From Pseudomonas chlororaphis (lineage in GTDB: Bacteria; Pseudomonadota; Gammaproteobacteria; Pseudomonadales; Pseudomonadaceae), in the NCBI RefSeq assembly GCF_000783395.1, contig NZ_JSFK01000019.1:1-64000 (forward strand): a DNA stretch of 64,000 nt. The letters run 5' to 3'. Below, in pieces: positions 15,959 to 23,987 of the stretch. Under the pieces are notes generated by a model. The model was given only the letters and a program-made list of their open reading frames with translations. It had not been told where the DNA came from and made no database searches. Position 1 is the stretch's first letter. Each line of letters begins with the position of its first letter. The translations under genes were made by a program, and so were the position numbers.

Positions 15959-17188
15959 TCAGCCGAAGAACCAGTAGCAGACGAATATAGCCCCGACCAC
16001 ACCAGCAAATTCCGCCAACAACGCACACCCCACCGCATGCCGCGCCCGCTGAATCCCCACCGCGCCGAAATACACCGCCAGCACATAAAACGTGGTCTCG
16101 GTACTGCCCTGAATCGTCGCCGCGACCAGCGCCGGGAAGCTGTCGACGCCCGAAGTCTGCATCGTCTCGATCAACATCGCCCGCGCTGCACTGCCGGAGA
16201 ACGGTTTGACCATCGCCGTCGGCAACGCATCGACAAACCGCGTGTCCCAGCCAGCCCACTCGACCAGATGACGAATGCCATCCAGACCGAAGTCCAGCGC
16301 CCCCGATGCGCGTAATACGCCCACCGCGCAGAGCATCGCCACCAGATATGGCAGCAGATTCTTGGCTACGTCGAAACCTTCTTTCGCGCCCTCAACGAAC
16401 GCTTCGTAAACCTTAACTTTCCTTAACGCGCCGATGATCAGAAACAGCATGATCAACCCGAACAACGTGAGATTGCCGAGGATCGACGACAATCCCGCCA
16501 AAGCCGTTGCCGAAAGCGTACCCAGCAGCGCCATGAAGCCACCGAGGATCAGTGCACCGGGGATCAGATAAGCCAACACCACCGGATCCCAGATCCGCAG
16601 CCGCTGCATGAACGCCACCGAGAGGAAGCCGACGATCGTCGAGCAACTGGTCGCCAGCAGGATCGGCAGGAACACCAGCGTCGGATCCGGCGCGCCTTGC
16701 TGGGCGCGGTACATGAAGATTGTCACCGGCAGCAGGGTCAGGGAGGAGGCGTTGAGCACCAGGAAGAGGATTTGCGCGTTACTGGCGATGGTGGCGCTGG
16801 GATTGAGCTCTTGCAGCGCCTTCATGGCTTTCAGGCCGATGGGCGTGGCGGCGTTGTCGAGGCCCAGGCCGTTGGCGGCGAAGTTCAGGGTGATCAGGCC
16901 AAGGGCAGGGTGACCGGCCGGGACTTCTGGCATCAGCCGCAGAAACAGCGGGCCGAGCACTTTCGCCAGCCACTCGACGATCCCGGCCTTCTCGGCAATG
17001 CGCAGGAAGCCCAGCCACAGGGTGAGGGTGCCGAACAGCAGCACCATGACTTCGACCGAGAGCTTGGCCATGGCGAAAATGCTTTCCACCATCGCCGCAA
17101 AGATCCCGGCGTTGCCGCCGATCAGCCACTGCGCCAGCGCCGACACGGCTGCCACGATGAAGAAGCCAAGCCACAGGCCATTAAGCAT
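15959..17188 (-). CDS. Nucleoside-recognition (SpmA-SpmB type) membrane protein
   Basis: This 409-aa inner-membrane protein contains two Gate/nucleoside-recognition domains. The N-terminal half matches spore maturation protein A (LITLNFAANGLGLDNAATPIG near residue 105) and the C-terminal half matches SpmB (residues about 240-405; FVEGAKEGFDVAKNLLPYLV). In Bacillus these are two proteins; here they are one chain. Pseudomonas does not sporulate, so the role is something else, possibly nucleoside or small-molecule transport. It has its own promoter region after a hairpin at 17243. No partner gene is nearby. Confidence 0.8.
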   Translation of the reverse strand: MLNGLWLGFFIVAAVSALAQWLIGGNAGIFAAMVESIFAMAKLSVEVMVLLFGTLTLWLGFLRIAEKAGIVEWLAKVLGPLFLRLMPEVPAGHPALGLITLNFAANGLGLDNAATPIGLKAMKALQELNPSATIASNAQILFLVLNASSLTLLPVTIFMYRAQQGAPDPTLVFLPILLATSCSTIVGFLSVAFMQRLRIWDPVVLAYLIPGALILGGFMALLGTLSATALAGLSSILGNLTLFGLIMLFLIIGALRKVKVYEAFVEGAKEGFDVAKNLLPYLVAMLCAVGVLRASGALDFGLDGIRHLVEWAGWDTRFVDALPTAMVKPFSGSAARAMLIETMQTSGVDSFPALVAATIQGSTETTFYVLAVYFGAVGIQRARHAVGCALLAEFAGVVGAIFVCYWFFG

Positions 17189-17242
17189 CAGTCAAATCCC
17201 CCGAAGAATGCCGCGAATGATAGCGGGGTCGTCAGAAACGAC

Positions 17243-17264
17243 AAACCCCGGATTTCTCCGGGGT
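17243..17264. terminator. Hairpin between gltP and the SpmAB-type gene
   Basis: AACCCCGGATTTCTCCGGGGTT is a strong GC-rich stem-loop. It lies downstream of gltP on the minus strand and is followed there by a weak T tract, so it probably helps end the gltP transcript. Confidence 0.6.
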
Positions 17265-17289
17265 TCGTTGGTAAGCCTTGCATCAATCA

Positions 17290-17383
17290 CTGTGGGAGCG
17301 AGCTTGCTCGCGAAGGCGGTGTGTCAATCAACATAATGGTTGAATGTGCCGGCCTCTTCGCGAGCAAGCTCGCTCCCACAGGG
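17290..17383. repeat. REP doublet, CGAGCTTGCTCG type
   Basis: Inverted arms GTGGGAGCGAGCTTGCTCGCG and the complement flank a spacer of about 40 nt. The element lies between the gltP stop and the hairpin at 17243. Confidence 0.85.
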
Positions 17384-17390
17384 TTTTGCA

Positions 17391-18722
17391 TTACGGCTTC
17401 GAGATTTCGCCGGCCGGCAGTTTTTCCTTGCTGCGCCAGTGCGGCAGGGAGTTCCAGTAGCGCTCGCCCTTGGCGTCGTCGTACATGCCTTCCCAGCGTG
17501 CGATAACCAGCACGGCCAGCGCGTTACCAATCACGTTCAGCGCGGTACGGGCCATGTCCATGATGCGGTCGACACCAGCGATGAACGCCAGACCTTCCAG
17601 CGGAATACCCACGCTGCCCAGAGTGGCCAGCAGCACCACGAAGGACACACCCGGTACACCGGCGATGCCTTTGGAGGTGACCATCAGGGTCAGCACCAGC
17701 AGCAGTTGCTGGCTGATCGACAGGTCGATGCCGTATAGCTGAGCGATGAAGATTGCTGCGATCGACTGGTACAGGGTCGAACCGTCGAGGTTGAACGAGT
17801 AACCGGTCGGTACCACGAAGCTGCAGATGGCTTTCGGTGCGCCGTAGGCTTCCATCTTCTCGATCACGCGCGGCAGCACGGTTTCCGAAGAGGCGGTGGA
17901 GTAGGCCAGCACCAGCTCATCCTTGAAGATGCGCATCAGCTTGATCACCGAGAAACCGAACAGCTTGGCGATCAGGCCCAGCACCACGAAGGCGAAGAAG
18001 GCGATGGCGACGTAAACCAGGATTACCAGTTTGGCCAGCGGCAGCAGGGAAGCGAAGCCGAAGTTGGCCACGGTCACCGCGATCAGGGCGAACACGCCGA
18101 TTGGCGCGTAGTTCATGATCATGTGGGTGACTTTGAACATGCTTTCCGAGACGCCCTGGAACATCTTCACCAGCGGCTCGCGCAGGTCCGACTGCAGGCT
18201 CGACAGACCGAGACCGAACAGCACGGAGAAGAAGATGATCGGCAGCATTTCGCCGCGGGCCATGGCCGCGAAGATGTTCGACGGGATCAGGTTGAGGATG
18301 GTCTCGATGAACGCGTGTTCATGCTGCACTTCGGCGGCGGTCGCCTGGTACTTGGAGATATCCACCGTGCCCAGGGTGCTCATGTCGATGCCGGCGCCCG
18401 GATGGAACACGTTTGCCAGCACCAGGCCAACGAGGATGGCAATGGTGGTGACGATTTCGAAATAGATGATCGTCTTCAGGCCGATACGCCCGAGCTTCTT
18501 GGCGTCGCCCACGCCGGCAATGCCGACGATCAGGGAGGAGATGACGATCGGGATCACGATCATCTTGATCAGACGGATAAAGATATCGCCTGCTGGTTGC
18601 AGGACGTTGCTGATCCACCAGGCCTTCTCGGCACTGAAGTGGTTGAGCAACGCACCAATTGCAATACCCAATACCAGACCGATGAGGATCTGCCAGGCGA
18701 GGCTAAGTTTTGCCTTCTTCAT
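17391..18722 (-). CDS. gltP: Proton/sodium-glutamate symporter GltP
   Basis: This 443-aa dicarboxylate/amino acid:cation symporter (DAACS family) imports glutamate or aspartate. Family motifs are the serine-rich reentrant loop STASSETVLPRVIEKM (near residue 280), GYSFNLDGSTLYQSIAAIF (near 320), and the second loop GIAGVPGVSFVVLLATLG. Eight membrane segments and two hairpins are expected. I chose the ATG at 18722 (MKKAKLSLAWQ), the usual family N-terminus; an open frame continues 52 codons upstream without similarity. In PAO1, as I recall, gltP is likewise close to the Ivy-type gene and algB. Confidence 0.9.
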   Translation of the reverse strand: MKKAKLSLAWQILIGLVLGIAIGALLNHFSAEKAWWISNVLQPAGDIFIRLIKMIVIPIVISSLIVGIAGVGDAKKLGRIGLKTIIYFEIVTTIAILVGLVLANVFHPGAGIDMSTLGTVDISKYQATAAEVQHEHAFIETILNLIPSNIFAAMARGEMLPIIFFSVLFGLGLSSLQSDLREPLVKMFQGVSESMFKVTHMIMNYAPIGVFALIAVTVANFGFASLLPLAKLVILVYVAIAFFAFVVLGLIAKLFGFSVIKLMRIFKDELVLAYSTASSETVLPRVIEKMEAYGAPKAICSFVVPTGYSFNLDGSTLYQSIAAIFIAQLYGIDLSISQQLLLVLTLMVTSKGIAGVPGVSFVVLLATLGSVGIPLEGLAFIAGVDRIMDMARTALNVIGNALAVLVIARWEGMYDDAKGERYWNSLPHWRSKEKLPAGEISKP

Positions 18723-19423
18723 TATCTTTACCCTTACTTGCGTTTGACTCAGGCACATGCAGGAACTGGAACGCTCTTTAGCGGAAAAGTCTGTGCATCT
18801 GCCTCCGTATAAGGTGCCCCGAAGCGCGTATTTACGGCTCTTCGGCAGGCGAAAAAAGGCGCAACTATTCCGATGCAAGGTTGCGCCGTCTAATGCCGTA
18901 AACGCCTACCCTATGCCGAATCGGCATGAGCTTTTTTTAATGAAACTGGCGTCCCAACCGGTTCGATTGTGACATTTCGGCCGGCATAAGTGCCGTGAAC
19001 CGGCCATCACAGCGGAGATTGGTTGTTTTTTGAACAAGAAAAATCGACTAAAAACTTAGGAAAAAGCCTACGTTGGAAGACTAGAAGTCCTACTGTTTAA
19101 ACGGTTTTTTTGTCGATATACGGTCGCCAGGAAACACCGCGTAATGTTTTCGCGCGCAGTGTCAGCGATAAAACCCACGAGCTGGACGCTCTGGATCAAT
19201 GTTTTGACTGATTGAAAGCTCTGCGCAAGTCCGTCGAACCACTGTGGGTCGGCGAACCTGCGGCGCAGCTTTTACCCTGACCCGGCCCTTGCGCAGGCAC
19301 TCCCTGTACCCGTAGGTCACTCCGACCCTGTAACAGTCAGAACGTCCCGGCCCCCTGGTCATGCGCCTGCCTTCCTCAGGTGGACGCAATGGAAAGCAGC
19401 AGGGTGCTGCCTTCATGTTCGAA
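18723..19423. other. Long gene-poor region upstream of gltP
   Basis: About 700 bp hold no gene I can support. A palindrome ATGCCGAATCGGCAT (18913-18927) is followed on the plus strand by seven T residues and could end a small plus-strand transcript. A second short palindrome (GTTTAAAC near 19097) also precedes a T run. An 84-codon minus-strand frame at 19162-19416 is rich in Arg and Cys and is probably spurious. The gltP promoter must lie at the left end. Confidence 0.5.
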
Positions 19424-19888
19424 TCAGTACCACTTTGGATCTTTCTTCAGGGTTTCCATCAGCAGATCCTGCATACCCTGATCGGGTTTGCCGAGGAAGC
19501 GGTAGGTGGCATGTCGCGTTGGCGACTTGTCGGCCGGCAGTCCTTCGGGCACATCGACGAGCATGGCATAGGCGTCTTTCTTGTCGAAACTGAACGCGAC
19601 GATCAAGCGGTGGTTCAGGCACTTGTCTGCGGATTCGCAGAGCGGGCCGACCAGATACTGGTCGCCATCTTCAGTCACGGCATTCATCTGTTGGTCAGGC
19701 GTGCCGGACAGGTTCATCACCCATTCCGGCAGGCGTTCTTCCTTCTTCACCACGCCTTCCCAGGTTTCGCGGTATTGCGGGTCGGAACTCAACAGTTCGT
19801 TGACCCGCGCCTGGCCGTCATTGGCCGCCATCGCCATGGCACTACCGCCCAGAAGCAGGGCGGCTGCCAGTGTCTTTAAAGCACTCAT
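19424..19888 (-). CDS. Ivy-family vertebrate lysozyme inhibitor homologue
   Basis: This 154-aa exported protein has a signal peptide (cleavage near AMA, residue 21) and the Ivy fold signature: ERLPEWVMNLSGTP (about 51-64), a disulfide-type loop C84-ESADK-C90, and a hydrophobic C-terminus DPKWY. Ivy proteins sit in the periplasm and block C-type lysozymes with a protruding loop, CKPHDC in E. coli. Here the loop is CESADKC: it keeps both cysteines but lacks the Pro-His-Asp core and is one residue longer. By gene position this corresponds to the second Pseudomonas Ivy paralogue (Ivyp2), known as a weak inhibitor. Lysozyme binding is therefore uncertain. Confidence 0.7.
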   Translation of the reverse strand: MSALKTLAAALLLGGSAMAMAANDGQARVNELLSSDPQYRETWEGVVKKEERLPEWVMNLSGTPDQQMNAVTEDGDQYLVGPLCESADKCLNHRLIVAFSFDKKDAYAMLVDVPEGLPADKSPTRHATYRFLGKPDQGMQDLLMETLKKDPKWY

Positions 19889-19890
19889 CG

Positions 19891-20127
<237 letters not shown>

Positions 20128-20412
20128 TTAGAAAACCCAACGCTCTTCACGTGGCAGTTGATCCAGCGGCTGCGCCTGATCGACATCCATCATGCGCATC
20201 GAAGCGTTCTCGGCCTGGCTGCTGCTGACGGCGCTGAAGTGCGTTTGCGTGCTGTGCTGGATCGAGATCAGCGGCTCAACTTTCTGGCTGTTTTCCCAGC
20301 TCAGGTACTGCTGGCAGGCGATCAGGGTGATCAACAGCGCCAGTACGCCAAACAGACCTTGCTGGATGTGCAGTGGCGAGATACGCACTTGGGCGGCACG
20401 TTGGCGAGTCAT
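20128..20412 (-). CDS. Hypothetical 94-aa membrane protein or lipoprotein
   Basis: I do not recognise this protein. It has an N-terminal basic stretch and one hydrophobic segment (residues about 18-33) ending in L-I-A-C, which fits a lipobox with Cys33 but after an unusually long leader. The rest is polar (QYLSWENSQKVEPLIS, then ERRWVF-like end RWVF). GAGGAACCC precedes the ATG. It is divergent from algB, and a sigma-54-like promoter lies about 60 nt upstream of the start. DUF1328 and the Ivy-type gene follow on the same strand. Confidence 0.6.
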   Translation of the reverse strand: MTRQRAAQVRISPLHIQQGLFGVLALLITLIACQQYLSWENSQKVEPLISIQHSTQTHFSAVSSSQAENASMRMMDVDQAQPLDQLPREERWVF

Positions 20413-20474
20413 CCTGGGTTCCTCACTCTTATTCGGTTAGGGCAATTCATTTCTGCCCGGGCTGAATGAGGTAT

Positions 20475-20490
20475 TGCAGCCTGCATGCCA
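20475..20490 (-). promoter_or_regulatory. Candidate sigma-54 (-24/-12) promoter
   Basis: On the minus strand TGGCATGCAGGCTGCA has the invariant GG and GC ten bases apart and agrees with most of the consensus TGGCACG-N4-TTGCA. It points at the 94-aa gene starting at 20412. The candidate enhancer sites at 20563-20601 lie about 75-110 bp upstream, a usual distance for sigma-54 activators. Confidence 0.5.
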
Positions 20491-20562
20491 GTTTTTTAGT
20501 TGAAAAATATTCAATAAAATCAATAAGTTATGCGAGTACAAAAAATCGTTTGCGACGCATCC

Positions 20563-20601
20563 TGCACGATGGGTCATCTGGGATCGTGCGCAATGCACGA
20601 T
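20563..20601. promoter_or_regulatory. Palindromic sites, candidate enhancer for a sigma-54 activator
   Basis: ATCGTGCGCAATGCACGAT (20583-20601) is a perfect 7-bp inverted repeat with a 5-nt centre. Another half-site TGCACGAT lies at 20563-20570 and can also pair with the ATCGTGC at 20583. Paired symmetric sites upstream of a -24/-12 promoter are typical of NtrC-family binding. The T run after the palindrome means a plus-strand terminator is an alternative. Confidence 0.45.
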
Positions 20602-20839
20602 TTTTTCGTAGGAGATTTCATTCTTATGGAATTGAGAGCAGGGCGCAGATGTCAGAAAAGTACGCAGGGAATGCCCTGCAAATCGGCATTTGTTTAAAAA
20701 ACCAACAAAATCAACGTATTGGCTGTAAAGGCAGGAGAGAGCTACCCTCCTATGGCTGGCATCGTTCAGAATCAACCATGCAACTTGCCCGATTTTTCCG
20801 GGACTAACCCAAGACCAATCACTATGGAGCGTAGGAAAA

Positions 20840-22186
20840 ATGGAATCTGCCACTGAGCATCAAGGCCGCATTCTGCTGGTGGACGACGAATCTGCCATCC
20901 TGCGTACTTTCCGTTATTGCCTCGAAGACGAAGGCTATACGGTTGCCACAGCCAACAGCGCCGCTCAGGCCGACGCCTTGCTGCAACGGCAGGTTTTCGA
21001 CCTGTGCTTCCTTGATCTGCGTCTGGGCGAAGACAACGGTCTCGATGTGCTGGCGCAGATGCGCATTCAGGCGCCGTGGATGCGCGTGGTGATCGTCACC
21101 GCGCATTCGGCTGTCGATACTGCGGTAGATGCGATCCAGGCCGGCGCCGCCGACTATCTGGTGAAACCGTGCAGCCCGGATCAATTGCGTCTGGCCACCG
21201 CGAAACAACTGGAAGTGCGCCAATTGTCGGCGCGCCTCGAAGCGCTCGAAGGCGAGATCCGCAAACCGAAGGACGGCCTCGATTCCCACAGCCCGGCGAT
21301 GAAGGTCGTACTGGAAACGGCTCGCCAGGTTGCCAGCACCGACGCCAACATCCTTATCCTTGGCGAATCCGGTACTGGTAAAGGTGAGTTGGCCCGGGCG
21401 ATTCATGGCTGGAGCAAGCGCGAGAAGAAATCCTGCGTGACCATCAACTGCCCGTCGCTGACGGCGGAATTGATGGAAAGCGAGCTGTTCGGTCACAGTC
21501 GCGGCGCGTTTACCGGTGCTAGCGAGAGCACCTTGGGCCGAGTCAATCAAGCGGACGGCGGTACGCTGTTTCTCGACGAGATCGGCGATTTTCCGCTGAC
21601 CTTGCAACCCAAGTTGCTGCGTTTCATTCAAGACAAGGAATACGAACGGGTAGGGGATCCGGTGACCCGTCGCGCTGACGTACGTATTTTGGCGGCGACC
21701 AACCTCAATCTCGAAGACATGGTTCGTGACGGGCGTTTCCGCGAAGACCTGCTCTATCGTCTGAACGTCATCACCCTGCACCTGCCGCCCCTGCGCGAGC
21801 GCACCGAGGACATTCTGACCTTGGCCGATCGCTTCCTCGCGCGCTTCGTCAAAGAGTACGCACGTCCGGCAAGAGGCTTCAGCGATGAAGCGCGTGAGGC
21901 GCTGCTCGGCTACCGCTGGCCGGGCAATATTCGTGAGCTGCGCAACGTGGTCGAGCGGGCAAGCATCATCTGCCCGCAGGAACGCGTGGAAATCAGCCAC
22001 CTCGGCATGGCCGAGCAACCGGCCAACAACGCACCTCGTGTCGGCGCGGCGCTGAGTCTCGACGAGTTGGAAAAAGCCCACATCGGCGCGGTTCTCGCCA
22101 CCGCCGGCACCTTGGATCAAGCGGCAAAAACCCTCGGTATCGATGCTTCGACCCTGTACCGCAAGCGCAAGCAGTACAACCTGTGA
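20840..22186 (+). CDS. algB: Two-component response regulator AlgB (NtrC family)
   Basis: AlgB is a sigma-54-type activator controlling alginate, quorum and light-linked behaviours. The 448-aa protein has a receiver domain (residues about 10-120; phospho-acceptor D59 in FLDLRLGED, Lys109 in VKP), an AAA+ domain (about 150-380; Walker A GESGTGKG at 175-182, sigma-54 contact GAFTGA at 222-227, Walker B GGTLFLDEIGD at 240-250) and a Fis-type HTH (LDQAAKTLGIDASTLYRKRK). All motifs are intact. The kinase gene kinB follows after 10 nt, forming the known pair. The family normally activates sigma-54 promoters, and one such promoter lies just upstream in the opposite direction. Confidence 0.95.
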   Translation: MESATEHQGRILLVDDESAILRTFRYCLEDEGYTVATANSAAQADALLQRQVFDLCFLDLRLGEDNGLDVLAQMRIQAPWMRVVIVTAHSAVDTAVDAIQAGAADYLVKPCSPDQLRLATAKQLEVRQLSARLEALEGEIRKPKDGLDSHSPAMKVVLETARQVASTDANILILGESGTGKGELARAIHGWSKREKKSCVTINCPSLTAELMESELFGHSRGAFTGASESTLGRVNQADGGTLFLDEIGDFPLTLQPKLLRFIQDKEYERVGDPVTRRADVRILAATNLNLEDMVRDGRFREDLLYRLNVITLHLPPLRERTEDILTLADRFLARFVKEYARPARGFSDEAREALLGYRWPGNIRELRNVVERASIICPQERVEISHLGMAEQPANNAPRVGAALSLDELEKAHIGAVLATAGTLDQAAKTLGIDASTLYRKRKQYNL

Positions 22187-22196
22187 GCGATCGACG

Positions 22197-23987
22197 ATGA
22201 AACTGGCGATGAAGTTGCGGACCCGTTTGTTCCTGAGCATTTCCGCGCTGATCACCGTGGCTTTGCTCGGGCTGCTGCTCGGGCTGGTCAGCGTGATGCA
22301 GATGGCCGGTACTCAAGAAGCTTTGGTGCGCAGCAACTTCGTCACTCTGGATCTGGGGCTCAAGTTGCGGCAAACGCTGGGTGATCAACTGATCATCATG
22401 CTGGCGGAAAAGCCTGATCCCGTGGCGTTCGAAGCGTCGAAACAGCATTACTTCGAGTTGCTGGACCAAGGCATCGCCCAAGAGCAAGAGGGCGATGGCC
22501 GGCTATATGGCTTCAGTCGGGCAAAAGCGGATTATCTGAGCTTTCTGGAAGCATTCGATTTGTCCCGTGACCCGGCCGGCTCCATAAGCAGCAGCGCTGA
22601 CTTCCGGGAGCGCTTCAACACGCTGCGCAACGGGCTGATCACCGAGCACAAGCATGCGCTGGACAATATCAACGCAGTGCAGCGTGAGGCGCGCGATCGC
22701 GCATTGTTGATTGCGGGTCTGCTTGGATTTGTCGGGTTGGCGGTGCTGATCATCGGTTTCATCACGGCCCACGGCATTGCCAGGCGGTTCGGCGCGCCGA
22801 TCGAGGCGCTGGCGAAAGCGGCGGACAATATCGGCCAGGGCAATTTTGAAGTGACCCTGCCGATTTCCTCGGCGATGGAAATGAATCAGCTGACCAAACG
22901 CTTCGGCTTGATGGCTGAGGCACTGCGCGAGCATCAGGCGACTAACGTCGACGAATTGCTCGCCGGTCAGCAACGCTTGCAGGCAGTGCTCGACAGCATT
23001 GACGACGGCTTGCTGATGATCGACCGGGAAGGGCATCTGGAGCACCTCAATCCGGTCGCCCAACGACAACTGGGTTGGGACGATGACCGGCTCGGCCAGG
23101 GGCTGGGTACGGCGCTGCAGCGGCCGGAGCTGGATGCGCAGCTGCATCTGGTGCTGCGCGGCGGTACGCTGGAGCGGGCGCCGGAAGATTTGAGTATCGA
23201 GGTCGACGGCGAGTCCCGCCTGCTGACCTACAGCCTGACGCCGGTCAGTCATACCCAAGGCCATATCCTCGGCGCAGTGATGGTGCTGCACGATGTCACC
23301 GAGCAGCGCGCCTTCGAGCGAGTGCGCAGCGAATTCGTCTTGCGCGCTTCCCACGAACTGCGCACGCCGGTCACCGGCATGCATATGGCGTTCGGTTTGT
23401 TCCGTGAGCGGGCGAAGTTTCCAGCGGAGTCCCGCGAGGCTGATCTGCTCGACACCGTGAACGAGGAAATGCAGCGCCTGATGCAGTTGATCAATGACCT
23501 GCTCAACTTCTCGCGTTATCAGAACGGCCTGCAGAAGCTCACGCTGGCACCGTGTTCCATCGAAGACTTGCTGGAGCAGGCGCAATTGCGTTTTGCCGAT
23601 TCGGCGGCGGCCAAGGGCATTGCCCTGAATGTCGAAGTGCAGGGACCGCTGCCACGTTTGCAGGCCGATCAGGCGCAACTCGATCGCGTGCTCGACAACC
23701 TGATCGACAATGCCTTGCGCCATACCGCCCGCGACGGTCAGATCCGTTTACAGGCTCGCCGACATGGCGAGCGGGTGATTATCAGCGTCGAGGACAATGG
23801 CGAAGGCATTGCCTACGGCCAGCAAGGGCGAATCTTCGAGCCGTTCGTGCAGGTCGGCCGCAAAAAGGGCGGCGCCGGGCTTGGTCTGGCGCTGTGCAAG
23901 GAAATCGTCCAGCTGCATGGCGGACGTATGGGGGTTTATTCGCGGCCGGGGCAGGGCACGCAGTTCTATATGGCGCTCGCCGTTTAG
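22197..23987 (+). CDS. kinB: Sensor histidine kinase/phosphatase KinB
   Basis: KinB is the membrane partner of AlgB. The 596-aa protein has two membrane segments (about 10-34 and 169-192) enclosing a periplasmic four-helix sensor, then HAMP (about 193-245), PAS (about 258-370), HisKA with H386 in RASHELRTP, and HATPase (NLIDNALRHT, VEDNGEGI, GGAGLGLALC). Its length fits P. aeruginosa KinB. I chose ATG 22197 (MKLAMKLRTRLF); the frame extends 18 codons upstream into algB without similarity. The gene ends 4 nt inside the convergent EAL gene. Confidence 0.94.
   Translation: MKLAMKLRTRLFLSISALITVALLGLLLGLVSVMQMAGTQEALVRSNFVTLDLGLKLRQTLGDQLIIMLAEKPDPVAFEASKQHYFELLDQGIAQEQEGDGRLYGFSRAKADYLSFLEAFDLSRDPAGSISSSADFRERFNTLRNGLITEHKHALDNINAVQREARDRALLIAGLLGFVGLAVLIIGFITAHGIARRFGAPIEALAKAADNIGQGNFEVTLPISSAMEMNQLTKRFGLMAEALREHQATNVDELLAGQQRLQAVLDSIDDGLLMIDREGHLEHLNPVAQRQLGWDDDRLGQGLGTALQRPELDAQLHLVLRGGTLERAPEDLSIEVDGESRLLTYSLTPVSHTQGHILGAVMVLHDVTEQRAFERVRSEFVLRASHELRTPVTGMHMAFGLFRERAKFPAESREADLLDTVNEEMQRLMQLINDLLNFSRYQNGLQKLTLAPCSIEDLLEQAQLRFADSAAAKGIALNVEVQGPLPRLQADQAQLDRVLDNLIDNALRHTARDGQIRLQARRHGERVIISVEDNGEGIAYGQQGRIFEPFVQVGRKKGGAGLGLALCKEIVQLHGGRMGVYSRPGQGTQFYMALAV

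Larger units (their letters stand above)
20413..20839. other. Divergent intergenic region algB / 94-aa gene
   Basis: This 427-bp AT-rich region has no gene. It contains the sigma-54-like promoter and the palindromic sites annotated separately, and must hold the algB promoter to the right. I could not assign the algB -10/-35 with confidence. Confidence 0.5.

Noticed and set aside
19162-19416. 84-codon minus-strand frame below the Ivy gene
   Set aside because: Arg/Cys-rich composition, no ribosome site and no family resemblance; probably chance.
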